64,000 bases of DNA. Source: Rufibacter immobilis. GTDB taxonomy: Bacteria; Bacteroidota; Bacteroidia; Cytophagales; Hymenobacteraceae. This document shows positions 51,904-60,374 of this stretch, in pieces. How positions within the stretch are numbered: position 1 is the first letter of the stretch; every line of letters starts with the position of its first letter. The stretch is from NCBI RefSeq assembly GCF_003721565.1, contig NZ_RJJE01000017.1, positions 1,042,636 to 1,106,635 of the forward strand. Direction: 5' to 3'. The notes beneath the pieces were generated by a model. The model was not told the DNA's origin. It did not search any database and was given only the letters and a program-made list of their open reading frames with translations. The translations under genes and the position numbers were made by a program.

Positions 51904-52728
51904 CTAAGCCGAAAGCACATTTTGCTGTTGCCGCAGCTTCTTCAGTTCCTCCACAAAAGCAGCGCAGGCTTTCTCGGGGCGGCTCTGGCGCATGAAGGTT
52001 TCGCCAATCAGGAAGCCCTCAAACCCGTGCTGTTGGAGCTCCAGAATACTTTGGGCCTCGCTCAGTCCGCTTTCAGAGACCTTCACGAACTCATTGGGGA
52101 TATAACCCGCCAGTTCAATGGATGTTTGCAGGCTCACGGTAAAATCGTGCAGGTTGCGGTTGTTCACGCCCACCAGGTCTACGTGCGGGGTAAGCGTGCG
52201 CTCCAGTTCCTCACGGTCATGCACCTCCAACAGTACTTCCAGCCCCAGTGAGTGCGCAAACTGCGCCAGCGTGCTTACCTCCTCTTTGCTCAGGACCGCC
52301 GCAATAAGCAAAATAGCATCGGCCCCAATGGATTTAGCTTCCAGAATCTGGTACTCCTCCACCACAAAATCTTTGCGCAGAATAGGGCAAAAATTGAATT
52401 TGCGGGCCGTGGTGAGATCCTCGTTCTTGCCCCCGAAAAAGTTGGCATCCGTCAGCACCGACAGCGCCGAAGCTCCCGCCTGCATGTAGCCGATGGACGT
52501 TCTCTCCACCGGCGCATACGCGTTGATGGTGCCCTTGGAAGGTGATTTGCGCTTGTACTCGGCAATGATGCCCGTAAGATCTGGGCGTTGCACATATTTG
52601 CGGAGTGACACCGGCTGTGAGTTGAAATACAGGCTCCGCTCCAGCGCTGCCGTAGGGACCAGGGCTTTGCGTTCGGCCACTTCCTGGCGCTTGTGGGCAA
52701 TGATGTTATCTAGAATGGTGAGTGACAT
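51904..52728 (-). CDS. trpC: Indole-3-glycerol phosphate synthase
   Basis: The 274-residue protein carries IIAEYKRKSPSKG (catalytic Lys), LRKDFVVEEYQI, LLEVHDREEL, GVNNRNL and KVSESGL, the full set of IGPS motifs. It closes CdRP to indole-3-glycerol phosphate. Six bp separate it from trpD. Confidence 0.96.
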   Translation of the reverse strand: MSLTILDNIIAHKRQEVAERKALVPTAALERSLYFNSQPVSLRKYVQRPDLTGIIAEYKRKSPSKGTINAYAPVERTSIGYMQAGASALSVLTDANFFGGKNEDLTTARKFNFCPILRKDFVVEEYQILEAKSIGADAILLIAAVLSKEEVSTLAQFAHSLGLEVLLEVHDREELERTLTPHVDLVGVNNRNLHDFTVSLQTSIELAGYIPNEFVKVSESGLSEAQSILELQQHGFEGFLIGETFMRQSRPEKACAAFVEELKKLRQQQNVLSA

Positions 52729-52734
52729 GATGGA

Positions 52735-53721
52735 CTAAGCTAATAATTTATGAAAGGTTTGCAGCGCCAGCCCCGAAGTAAGCGAGTGGCGGGCTTTCTG
52801 GAGGGCCTCTGAAAGGCTGAGGTTCTCGTCTGAACAGTAAATACCCAAACCGGCATTGGCCACTACGGCATCCTGTTGCGCCTGGGTGCCATGCCCCTCC
52901 AATACGTTCAGGAAGATTTGGGCCGCCTCTTCCACCGTCTCGCCGCCGTACAGGTCTTGCTCGGCATAGGTAGGCAGACCCAAGTCTGAAGGCTGCAGAA
53001 TCTGTTCGCCCTGCGGCGTCACCATCTTGAAAGGCCCGGTGAGCGAAACCTCATCGTAGCCGTCCAGGGCGTGCAGCAGCACAAAGCGTTTGCCGGTTTT
53101 CTGGTACAGGTACGTGTACAGGCGCAGCAGCTCCAGGCTGAATACCCCCACCATCTGGAAATGCGGCTTAGCCGGATTGATCATGGGTCCCAGCATGTTG
53201 AAGAAGGTCTTCACGCCCAGCTCCTTCCGGATGGGGGCCACTTCCTTCATGGCCGGGTGGAAGAGCGGTGCGTGCAGGAAGCAGATGTTGGCGGCCTCCA
53301 GTTTAGACCTCAGCATAGAGCTGTCATTAGTGAAGTTGTAGCCCAAATGCGCCATCACGTTGGAAGACCCGCAGACCGAGGAAACTCCGTAGTTGCCGTG
53401 CTTGGCCACTTTGTACCCCGCTCCGGCTACCACAAAAGACGCCAAGGTAGAGATGTTGAACGTGTCCTTGCTATCGCCGCCGGTACCGCAGAGGTCGATG
53501 ACCTGGTCAGTACCCAGCTCGGGCAGGAGGCAAAGTTCCAGCATGGCTTCCCTAAACCCTTCCAGCTCCTGCACCGTGATGTTGCGCATGAGGTAAACGG
53601 TCATGAAAGCGGCCATCTGGCTGGGGTTGCTCTGGCCCTTGCCAATGCTGATGAGCACCTGCTTGGCGGTTTCCTTGGAGAGCGTTTTATGTTCAATGAG
53701 TTGTTGCAGTACTTCTTTCAT
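52735..53721 (-). CDS. trpD: Anthranilate phosphoribosyltransferase
   Basis: CGTGGDSKDTFNIST and KHGNYGVSSVCGSSNVMAHLG are the PRPP- and anthranilate-binding loops of TrpD. The ATG at 53721 overlaps the trpG stop (ATGA), which decides the start. The longer frame is inside trpG. 328 residues. Confidence 0.96.
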   Translation of the reverse strand: MKEVLQQLIEHKTLSKETAKQVLISIGKGQSNPSQMAAFMTVYLMRNITVQELEGFREAMLELCLLPELGTDQVIDLCGTGGDSKDTFNISTLASFVVAGAGYKVAKHGNYGVSSVCGSSNVMAHLGYNFTNDSSMLRSKLEAANICFLHAPLFHPAMKEVAPIRKELGVKTFFNMLGPMINPAKPHFQMVGVFSLELLRLYTYLYQKTGKRFVLLHALDGYDEVSLTGPFKMVTPQGEQILQPSDLGLPTYAEQDLYGGETVEEAAQIFLNVLEGHGTQAQQDAVVANAGLGIYCSDENLSLSEALQKARHSLTSGLALQTFHKLLA

Positions 53722-54341
53722 AAGGCAAGGGAGGCGGCATAAGAGGTCCACTGTTTCACGCGCTTGGTAGGGTTCTGCAACCAGTTGCGCATCATCTCCT
53801 TCCCGAAATCGGTGAGGATGGACTCTGGGTGAAACTGAACCCCGCACACGTCATACTGGCTGTGGCGCAGCGCCAGCACCTCGCCGTTTTCGTCTACCGC
53901 CGTGATTCTGAGTTCAGACGGCACAGATTCCGGCACCACCGTCCAGGAATGGTAGCGGGCCACCTTGAACGTGGAAGGCAGCTGCCGGAACATGGGTTCT
54001 TTGCTGCTGACCACCCGCAACGTGGCCGCCACGCCATGAAACACTTCCTTCAGGTTAGCCAGCTGCCCCCCAAAGGCCTCGGCGATGGCCTGGTGCCCCA
54101 GACACACCCCCATGATGCGCTTGGAGGATGCGTACTTTTGAAGCAAAGCTGGCATGATACCCGCCTCACTGGGCACACCCGGACCCGGCGACAATAAAAT
54201 CACATCGAATTTTTCTACCTCTTCCAGGCTGATCTGGTCATTGCGGTGTACCTCTAGCTGCGCTCCGTAGCCCAGTTCCCGGAGCAGATGCACCAGGTTA
54301 TAGGTGAAGGAATCGTAATTGTCTAACACAAGAATTTTCAT
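53718..54341 (-). CDS. trpG: Anthranilate synthase glutaminase component
   Basis: Class I glutamine amidotransferase: DNYDSFTYNLV, GPGVPSEAG, nucleophile in GVCLGHQAIAEAFGG and catalytic His/Glu in VQFHPESIL. It delivers ammonia from glutamine to TrpE. The stop overlaps the trpD start by 4 bp. Confidence 0.96.
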   Translation of the reverse strand: MKILVLDNYDSFTYNLVHLLRELGYGAQLEVHRNDQISLEEVEKFDVILLSPGPGVPSEAGIMPALLQKYASSKRIMGVCLGHQAIAEAFGGQLANLKEVFHGVAATLRVVSSKEPMFRQLPSTFKVARYHSWTVVPESVPSELRITAVDENGEVLALRHSQYDVCGVQFHPESILTDFGKEMMRNWLQNPTKRVKQWTSYAASLAL

Positions 54342-54377
54342 GGCAAAAGGGTTTGTCTGTCTGCGGTATGGTTAATG

Positions 54378-54419
54378 GGCGTTTAGCGCCTGTTTTTCAA
54401 AAAAGAGCCGCTAAACGGC
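54378..54419. repeat. Palindromic repeat copy 15, between trpE and trpG
   Basis: GGCGTTTAGCGCCTGTTTTT with right arm GAGCCGCTAAACGGC; slightly diverged. Confidence 0.78.
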
Positions 54420-54432
54420 TTTTACTTATCTC

Positions 54433-55845
54433 TTAAATGGTGGCGGCCTTCTCCAGGGCATTGCGCAAAGCGGCCAGTTTATGGTGTACCTCCTGCAACT
54501 CGCTGTTGGTGTCTGACTTGGCCACCACCCCGGCCCCGGCCTGGTAATGCAACTGGTTCTGCACACTTATAAAAGACCGGATCATGATGGCGTGGTTAAA
54601 GTCGCCGTTGAAGCCCAGATAACCGATGCAGCCGCCGTAGTAGCCGCGCCCGGTGGGTTCCAGTTCATCTATGAGGGTAAGCGCCCGGTGTTTGGGGGCG
54701 CCAGACAGCGTACCGGCCGGAAACGTGTCTGCCACCATCTGCACCGACCCATGCGCCTGCGGCAGACGGGCCGTCACTTTAGACACCAGGTGAATCACGT
54801 GGGAATAATACTGTACTTCTTTGAACACCTCCACCTGCACGTTGTCGCCGTGGCGGCTAAGGTCGTTGCGGGCCAGGTCTACCAGCATCACGTGCTCTGA
54901 GTTCTCCTTGGGGTCATCATACAACTTCTGGGCCAGTTCGGCATCGGCGGCATCGTTGCCGGTGCGCTTGAAGGTGCCCGCAATGGGGTAGATGGTGGCC
55001 GTATCGTTCTTGATGGTGAGCTGGGCCTCGGGCGAAGACCCGAAGATCTTGAAGTTGCCGTAATCAAAGTAGAACAGGTACGGCGAGGGGTTGATGGACC
55101 GCAGCGCCCGGTACACGTTGAACTCATCGCCCTGGAAGCCCTGCGAAAACCGTCTGGACAGCACAATCTGGAACACGTTGCCCAGGTGGCAGTGGCGCTT
55201 GCCTTCCTCAATAATGCGTAGGAACTCGGCATCGGTTTGGTTCGTGCTTTCCTGCCCGGTGGTAGAGAAGCTGAACACCGGGAAGTTCTTGTTCCGGATG
55301 TGGCTTTCCAGTTCGTCCAGGTCTCCGTTTAGGGGCTCTTTTTCTGAAAAGTGCTCAAAAATGTAGAGCTGGTTTTTGAAGTGGTCAATGGCAATCACAA
55401 AACGGAAGGCCTGGTACAGGATCTCGGGCATCTCCGGGTGCGCCGACTCTTTCCTGCTTAGTTCCAGCTGCTCATAATACTGCACCGCCTCAAACGACAT
55501 ATAGCCAAACAAGCCGTTATGGATAAACCCGAAGGGACCGGTCTCGGCGTTGAACTTGCCGCAATACCCCTGCAACAGTTGCACCGCCTCGCGCTTATCG
55601 GTCAGGGTTTGTTCTTCCACCGTTCCGTCTGGGTAAGACTGGCGCAAGACGCTGTCCTTGAGCCGGAACTCCGCGATGGGCTCGCAGCAGATGTAGCTGA
55701 AGCTGTTCTCTTGGCCGTGGTAGTCTGAGCTTTCCAGCAGCAGGCAGTTGCGGTACTTGTCGCGCAGTTGCAGGTAAATGCCCACCGGGGTCACGGTGTC
55801 GGCGAGCAGGTGGCGGTATTGCGTTTGTAGGGTGTAGGTTTTCAT
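54433..55845 (-). CDS. trpE: Anthranilate synthase component I
   Basis: The 470-residue protein has the tryptophan feedback motif LLLESSDYHGQENSFSYI, and the chorismate-binding domain motifs FQIVLSRRFSQ, SPEAQL, PIAGTFKRTG and FPAGTLSGAPKHRA. It makes anthranilate with TrpG. Transcription is under two tandem attenuators. Oddly, residues around HFSEKEPLNGD are encoded by a half copy of the genome palindrome (55324-55350), apparently tolerated in a variable loop. Confidence 0.96.
   Translation of the reverse strand: MKTYTLQTQYRHLLADTVTPVGIYLQLRDKYRNCLLLESSDYHGQENSFSYICCEPIAEFRLKDSVLRQSYPDGTVEEQTLTDKREAVQLLQGYCGKFNAETGPFGFIHNGLFGYMSFEAVQYYEQLELSRKESAHPEMPEILYQAFRFVIAIDHFKNQLYIFEHFSEKEPLNGDLDELESHIRNKNFPVFSFSTTGQESTNQTDAEFLRIIEEGKRHCHLGNVFQIVLSRRFSQGFQGDEFNVYRALRSINPSPYLFYFDYGNFKIFGSSPEAQLTIKNDTATIYPIAGTFKRTGNDAADAELAQKLYDDPKENSEHVMLVDLARNDLSRHGDNVQVEVFKEVQYYSHVIHLVSKVTARLPQAHGSVQMVADTFPAGTLSGAPKHRALTLIDELEPTGRGYYGGCIGYLGFNGDFNHAIMIRSFISVQNQLHYQAGAGVVAKSDTNSELQEVHHKLAALRNALEKAATI
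55324..55350. repeat. Half copy of the palindromic repeat inside trpE
   Basis: Plus-strand CCGTTTAGGGGCTCTTTTTC is identical to the left half of intergenic copies. The right half is degraded (GAAAAGTGCTC). It is in frame and encodes SEKEPLNGD. Confidence 0.75.
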
Positions 55846-55852
55846 AAACTCA

Positions 55853-55891
55853 TAAAAAAAGGCTTGCCGTTTGGTAGAACAGCAAGCCTTT
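55853..55891 (-). terminator. trpE attenuator 2 terminator (proximal)
   Basis: Minus strand AAAGGCTTGC / GCAAGCCTTT followed by TTTTTATG. Segment 55880-55888 can instead pair with the antiterminator at 55923-55931 (nine positions including one G-U). Confidence 0.88.
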
Positions 55892-55932
55892 CAGAAAGAA
55901 TAGACGTTAAGGTTTAGGCAATGGCCTGCTGT

Positions 55933-55986
55933 TCACAAATCTCCCGATTGGTGCCACCAACAGTTATGTCCCATTCCTTTTTTCAT
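55933..55986 (-). CDS. trpL: trp leader peptide 2, MKKGMGHNCWWHQSGDL
   Basis: A 17-residue leader with tandem Trp codons (TGG TGG, residues 10-11). The antiterminator strand CAGCAGGCC starts 2 nt after its stop codon. Low charged tRNA-Trp would stall the ribosome at the Trp codons, leaving the antiterminator free to pair with the terminator's left arm. Confidence 0.85.
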   Translation of the reverse strand: MKKGMGHNCWWHQSGDL

Positions 55987-56028
55987 TCTGCTATTGTTAA
56001 GTACGTTTCTGAATTGTTCTAAAACACC

Positions 56029-56054
56029 AAAGGCCCGGGTGAACCCGAGCCTTT
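56029..56054 (-). terminator. trpE attenuator 1 terminator (distal)
   Basis: A 12-bp stem AAAGGCTCGGGT / ACCCGGGCCTTT with a 2-base loop and a weak tail TTTGGTGTTTTAG. Segment 56037-56045 can pair perfectly with the antiterminator at 56083-56091. Confidence 0.8.
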
Positions 56055-56092
56055 GACTATATTGCATTTCTGCACAGCAAGCGGTTCACCCA

Positions 56093-56146
56093 TCAGTTCT
56101 GACGTGTGTGCCACCAAGCGTTGTGCTGAAATTGTGTCTTGTTCAT
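56093..56146 (-). CDS. trpL: trp leader peptide 1, MNKTQFQHNAWWHTRQN
   Basis: A 17-residue leader with tandem Trp codons (residues 11-12) in the same HN-x-WWH context as leader 2. Its stop is followed by GGGTGAACC, the exact complement of part of terminator 1. The ATG is only 4 bp downstream of the -7 box, so the mRNA may be leaderless or nearly so. Confidence 0.82.
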   Translation of the reverse strand: MNKTQFQHNAWWHTRQN

Positions 56147-56150
56147 GTTG

Positions 56151-56180
56151 CAAATGTAAGGGCTGAGAAATACCCTGCAA
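56151..56180 (-). promoter_or_regulatory. Promoter of the trp operon
   Basis: Minus strand TTG (56178-56180), 19-base spacer, TACATTTG (56151-56158). Both boxes and the spacing fit the Bacteroidota consensus. Confidence 0.75.
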
Positions 56181-56251
56181 GAAAATTCGGTAAAAAATTC
56201 GTGATCTTGTATAAAAAGTACAAAACTGCGGGGTTTACGTACTTTTAAGCC

Positions 56252-57187
56252 GTGTTAGCAAAAATCGTTTCTAAAGGCTGCTTTCTCCCGGCGTTGCTGT
56301 GCCTGTTGGCCGGGGTTCCGCAGGCTGCCCGGGCGCAGTCTACCTATATCTACGAGACCAGCCCCGACAGTGTCAATGAGTTCAGCAAGCGCCTCCCCTA
56401 TCTGGCGGCCGGGGCCACCGCCGTGTACGTGGGCGGACTGGCGCTGCTCAACCATGCCTGGTACCAGGACAAAGAGCGCAGTTCCTTCCACTGGTTCAAT
56501 GATGCCCATGAATGGAAACAGAAGGACAAGGCCGGTCATTTCTGGGGAGCTTTTCATGAAAGCCGCCTGGGCGTGGACCTGCTCAGGAAAGCGGGCGTGC
56601 CGGAGAAGAAAGCCATCTGGTACGGCGGGGCGCTCGGTTTTGTGCTGCAAACGCCCATTGAGTATTTTGATGGTCGGTCACCGGAATACGGGGCCTCTCT
56701 TACAGACATTGCCGCCAACGCCGCCGGTTCTCTGGCCGTGATAGGACAACAACTTGCCTGGGGCGAAATCAGGCTCATGCCCAAGTTTTCCTTCCACCGT
56801 ACCCGCTACGCCGCGCTTCGGCCCAACGTGCTGGGGAAAGGGCTCTCAGAGGAATTTTTGAAAGACTACAACGGCCAAACCTACTGGCTCAGCGTGAATA
56901 TGGCCAGCTTCCTGCCAGCCTCCAGCAAATTCCCCCGGTGGCTCAACCCCGCCCTAGGTTACGGGGCCGAAGAAATGGTTTACCATGACACAGACGCGAA
57001 CCAAGCCTTGGGCCTGAACGCGTACCGGCAATACTACCTCAGCCTGGACCTGAACTGGCAGGCCATTCCCACCCGCAGCAAGTTCCTGAAAAGCGCCTTC
57101 TATGTACTATCTATTTTCAAGCTGCCCGCCCCGGCGCTGGAGTATAACCGGCGGCAAGGCTGGAAAGCGCATGGGCTGTATTTTTAA
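56252..57187 (+). CDS. DUF2279 protein (YfiM-like), exported
   Basis: The 311-residue protein has a signal peptide (LLCLLAGVPQAARAQ), then FHWFNDAHEWKQKDKAGHFW and TPIEYFDGRSPEYGASLTDI, matching DUF2279. YfiM-like proteins are uncharacterised envelope proteins. The start is a GTG at 56252, with no Shine-Dalgarno. It diverges from the trp leader, with 71 bp between its start and the trp promoter. Confidence 0.82.
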   Translation: MLAKIVSKGCFLPALLCLLAGVPQAARAQSTYIYETSPDSVNEFSKRLPYLAAGATAVYVGGLALLNHAWYQDKERSSFHWFNDAHEWKQKDKAGHFWGAFHESRLGVDLLRKAGVPEKKAIWYGGALGFVLQTPIEYFDGRSPEYGASLTDIAANAAGSLAVIGQQLAWGEIRLMPKFSFHRTRYAALRPNVLGKGLSEEFLKDYNGQTYWLSVNMASFLPASSKFPRWLNPALGYGAEEMVYHDTDANQALGLNAYRQYYLSLDLNWQAIPTRSKFLKSAFYVLSIFKLPAPALEYNRRQGWKAHGLYF

Positions 57188-57228
57188 AATTACATCTTCA
57201 ATATTATATAAATAAATTACCCAAAAGT

Positions 57229-58584
57229 ATGAATTCTAATTTATCTAAATCATTCAAGAGTACCCCGTACATCATTGAAAGCCTAAATATAATGAATGTT
57301 CCTAATGAGAATATCCCCTTTTATAAAGGTTCTTTTCAAATAAAGGGAGATGGCATGGAAGTCACTATTGATGGCGAAATAAATTTTCATTGGTTTCCAA
57401 ATATCGTATTAAGATTTACAGGTACGCCTCATGAAGACTTTGCTAATCTATTTAATTTATTTAGCAGCAATACAGCTTCTCATTTATATATAAATGATCA
57501 CAAAGTTGGCCTGTGCCAGATTACTAGCTTGTCCTCGTTTACAAGTGGAATCATAAGTGGAAAGGCTTTTCTAGGAGACAAATCTATTTCTGTCTCTAAA
57601 ATAAATTTTTCTATACCCAACTTTTTAGATATTCATGGTTCTCTTACAAAGAGAATCACACCAGAGAAAGCTCACGTTACTAGTTCTAGGATTACTTTAG
57701 AAAACAATGACTATCTCTTCATTATTGATAAATGTTACAATTATAATGATACTAAAGACCTACTTAAAACTAATGGAGGATATATCTTACAGTACAGTGG
57801 AGAATTAACTTCAAAAAAGGGAAACATAAATTTAGAAGAGGCCCGCAAAGCCTTCTCATGTTTAAATAAGTTCTTGACATTTTTAAATGGACGAAGAACC
57901 TCAGCACTTTTCATCCATGGAGTTTATAATGAAGAAACTATATGGAGTGATTTCACTCCATATCTTGTTGACCAATATAAATCTTCTTTCCGTTGGCTTC
58001 CGATAGACTCCTCCAAAAAAATTAATTTAATTTGGAATCGTTTTTCTCTTCTATGGCAAGAAGTAAATTCTAGAGATTTCTTAAGCACAGCAATTCATTG
58101 GTATATTGAGGTAAATAATAACACTGGCTTTACCACTGGATCAATTGTAACAGCACAGATCGCCTTAGAGCTACTTTACAATTGGACAATTGTAGAGAAC
58201 AAAAAACTATTAATTGGTAAAGACGCTGAGAATATAACTGCAGCAAATAAAATCAGGTTGCTGATCTCTTTTGTAGGTTTGGATTATGAAGTTCCTCCTG
58301 CCTTTAAAGGTTTACAGGAATTTATCAAAAATGATAAAAATTTAAAAGATGGGCCTGATGCAGTGGTTCGCATTAGAAATTACATAGTTCATTCTCAAGA
58401 AGATAAAAGAAAAATCCTCCATTTAATACCAAACAAAGTCCTTCATGAAGCTTTGCAGCTAAGCATCTGGTATATTGAAATGTCCTTATTATTTATTTTA
58501 GGATATAAAGGTGAATACCACAACCGATGTTCAGAGGCACAATATATAGGTGATACCGAAACTGTACCTTGGGCTTCCAAATAA
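57229..58584 (+). CDS. AT-rich HEPN-type protein, ApeA-like architecture
   Basis: The 451-residue protein has a beta-rich N-terminal half (to about residue 190) and a helical C-terminal half containing RIRNYIVHSQ. Its RNYIVH is the R-N-x3-H catalytic motif of HEPN ribonucleases. The N-terminal sensor-like domain plus C-terminal HEPN resembles the ApeA type of abortive-infection protein. The gene is far more AT-rich than both neighbours, which points to recent acquisition. It ends 5 bp from the convergent gene's stop. No toxin-antitoxin partner is visible. Confidence 0.68.
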   Translation: MNSNLSKSFKSTPYIIESLNIMNVPNENIPFYKGSFQIKGDGMEVTIDGEINFHWFPNIVLRFTGTPHEDFANLFNLFSSNTASHLYINDHKVGLCQITSLSSFTSGIISGKAFLGDKSISVSKINFSIPNFLDIHGSLTKRITPEKAHVTSSRITLENNDYLFIIDKCYNYNDTKDLLKTNGGYILQYSGELTSKKGNINLEEARKAFSCLNKFLTFLNGRRTSALFIHGVYNEETIWSDFTPYLVDQYKSSFRWLPIDSSKKINLIWNRFSLLWQEVNSRDFLSTAIHWYIEVNNNTGFTTGSIVTAQIALELLYNWTIVENKKLLIGKDAENITAANKIRLLISFVGLDYEVPPAFKGLQEFIKNDKNLKDGPDAVVRIRNYIVHSQEDKRKILHLIPNKVLHEALQLSIWYIEMSLLFILGYKGEYHNRCSEAQYIGDTETVPWASK

Positions 58585-58589
58585 CCCCT

Positions 58590-59243
58590 TCACAGAACCT
58601 CCGCCACCGGGAACACCATCTTGAAATCCTGTACCGCCACCACGGCCAAGGGCTTCAGTTCCTGTACCGGCGGAAAGTAGCGTGGCTCAGCGGTGAGGTG
58701 GGTGGTGGAGGCTAACTGCAGGTGGCCTTTGGCTTCGGGTTTGGTGAGCAGCAGTTCATGGTCCAGGCGTTGCACAATCCGGCCCCAAGGAAAAATCTTG
58801 GTGGTGAAGGGCAGCTGCGGTCCGAAAGGCGTAACCTGAGCCGCAAAAATAGATTCGCTCCCGGCGCTTACCTCCATTTCCAGGGTACCGCCGGTGGTTC
58901 TCTCAAAGCGGAAATCGGCGGGCTCTTTGGGGATGTCCCAGTTGCGGCGACCGTTCCAGACGCTGCTTTGGGTAGAAACATAGGTCTTGGAGATGGAGAA
59001 CACCAGCTTGCGGCCCAGCCTGAACATGCCCGGGATGTACAACAGCTCCTGGTACGGCCCCACGCCGGAGGTATGGTAATTGACGTACATCACAGCCCCC
59101 ACCCTGCCCACGTAGGCCGAGGCCTGAAAGTCAGCCAGAAAGCCGTGTTTTCGGTTAAATTCCTCTGGAATGGCATATAGCCAGATCACGCCTTCGCCCG
59201 TTAACTGCCAGGGCGCGGGCGCTACAAGGGGAGTTGGTTCCAT
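58590..59243 (-). CDS. Acetoacetate decarboxylase-like protein
   Basis: The 217-residue protein (WQLTGEGVIWLYAIP, RVGAVMYVNYHTSGVGPYQE, LLYIPGMF) matches the ADC-like superfamily. I do not see the catalytic Lys-Lys pair (EFPK-KxG) of true acetoacetate decarboxylase, so it may act on another substrate or not be an enzyme. The ATG at 59243 (MEPTPLVAPAPW) is chosen; the longer frame overlaps the promoter of the Smr gene. Confidence 0.68.
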   Translation of the reverse strand: MEPTPLVAPAPWQLTGEGVIWLYAIPEEFNRKHGFLADFQASAYVGRVGAVMYVNYHTSGVGPYQELLYIPGMFRLGRKLVFSISKTYVSTQSSVWNGRRNWDIPKEPADFRFERTTGGTLEMEVSAGSESIFAAQVTPFGPQLPFTTKIFPWGRIVQRLDHELLLTKPEAKGHLQLASTTHLTAEPRYFPPVQELKPLAVVAVQDFKMVFPVAEVL

Positions 59244-59411
59244 ACATCGGGTTAAATGGTTTCCCTTTTTTAAACGATCTCCTACGGGTACAGTTCTGCC
59301 CGGCGGTAAAACCCACCTCGGGTTTCCCGGCACCTCCCCTTCCTTTTGCGTATCTTTGCAAGACAGCCTCGCGTTTAGCGGCTGTTTTTCCAAAATAAGA
59401 CCTAAACTGAC

Positions 59412-60371
59412 ATGAACATAGGAGACCGCGTGCGCCTTATGCACGGCAAAGAGCAGGGCGTGATTACCCGCTTCTTAGACAATAATCTGGTAGAAGTAGC
59501 CATAGACAATGACTTCACCATTCCGGTCATGCGCCGCGAGGTGGTGGTCATTGCCCAGGAAGAGGACCAGCATTTCCGGGATGCCCCGGCCCCGGAGCCT
59601 GCCAAGAAAAAGGCTGAACCTGTGGTACCGTCTACGGCGGTGGCCGGAATTTATGTGGCACTGGTGCACCAAACCCCCGAGCTGCTGGCGGTAAACATCA
59701 TTAACAACTCTGAGTTTGACCTGCTGTTCACCTACGGCGAGGAAACCGACAAAGGCTACCGCGCCCAGCACAATGACAAACTCACCCCCAAGAAAGCCAA
59801 GCCGGTGGCCCACGTGCACCTCAACGACTTTGACAAATGGCCCGATCTGGTGGTACAGTACCTGCAGCACAAGCCCGGCGGCAACACCCTGCTGGAGCCC
59901 GTTACCCGCAAACTCAAGTTCAAGGCCTCATCGTTTTACAAGAGCAAGAAGACCGCGCCGGTGCTGCAAAAGGAAGGTTACGTGTTCCAGCTGGACTCCA
60001 AACCCACGCTGGTGAACCCAGATCAGATCCAGGAGCAGTTAATTGAGTCGGCGGCGCAGGCCGAAAACATCAAAGTGGCCGTGCCGCACCATGAGGTAGA
60101 CCTGCACATTGAGAAGCTGCTGCCCAACGAAGACCCCAAACTGCTGAGCAATTCAGAGATGTTGCGCACCCAGCTGGCCGCCTTCCAGGACAACCTGGAC
60201 CGCGCCATTGCCGCTAACATGCACGAGATCATCTTCATCCACGGCACCGGGAACGGCGTCCTGAAAAAAGAGATCCAGAAAGTACTGAGCCGGAACCCGC
60301 ACATCAAGTTCTTTGAAGATGCCCGCAAGGAGAAATTCGGGTATGGGGCCACCAAAGTGCAGTTAAAATAG
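59412..60371 (+). CDS. DUF2027 and Smr domain protein
   Basis: Residues 1-50 form a KOW/SH3-like domain (MNIGDRVRLMHGKEQGVITR). The DUF2027 middle part follows, then a C-terminal Smr domain with VDLHIEKLL and IIFIHGTGNGVLKKEIQKVL, the DLHxxxL and HGxGxGxLR motifs of MutS2-type endonuclease domains. Members in Bacteroidota are uncharacterised. Smr domains cleave RNA or branched DNA. 319 residues. Confidence 0.88.
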   Translation: MNIGDRVRLMHGKEQGVITRFLDNNLVEVAIDNDFTIPVMRREVVVIAQEEDQHFRDAPAPEPAKKKAEPVVPSTAVAGIYVALVHQTPELLAVNIINNSEFDLLFTYGEETDKGYRAQHNDKLTPKKAKPVAHVHLNDFDKWPDLVVQYLQHKPGGNTLLEPVTRKLKFKASSFYKSKKTAPVLQKEGYVFQLDSKPTLVNPDQIQEQLIESAAQAENIKVAVPHHEVDLHIEKLLPNEDPKLLSNSEMLRTQLAAFQDNLDRAIAANMHEIIFIHGTGNGVLKKEIQKVLSRNPHIKFFEDARKEKFGYGATKVQLK

Positions 60372-60374
60372 CAC

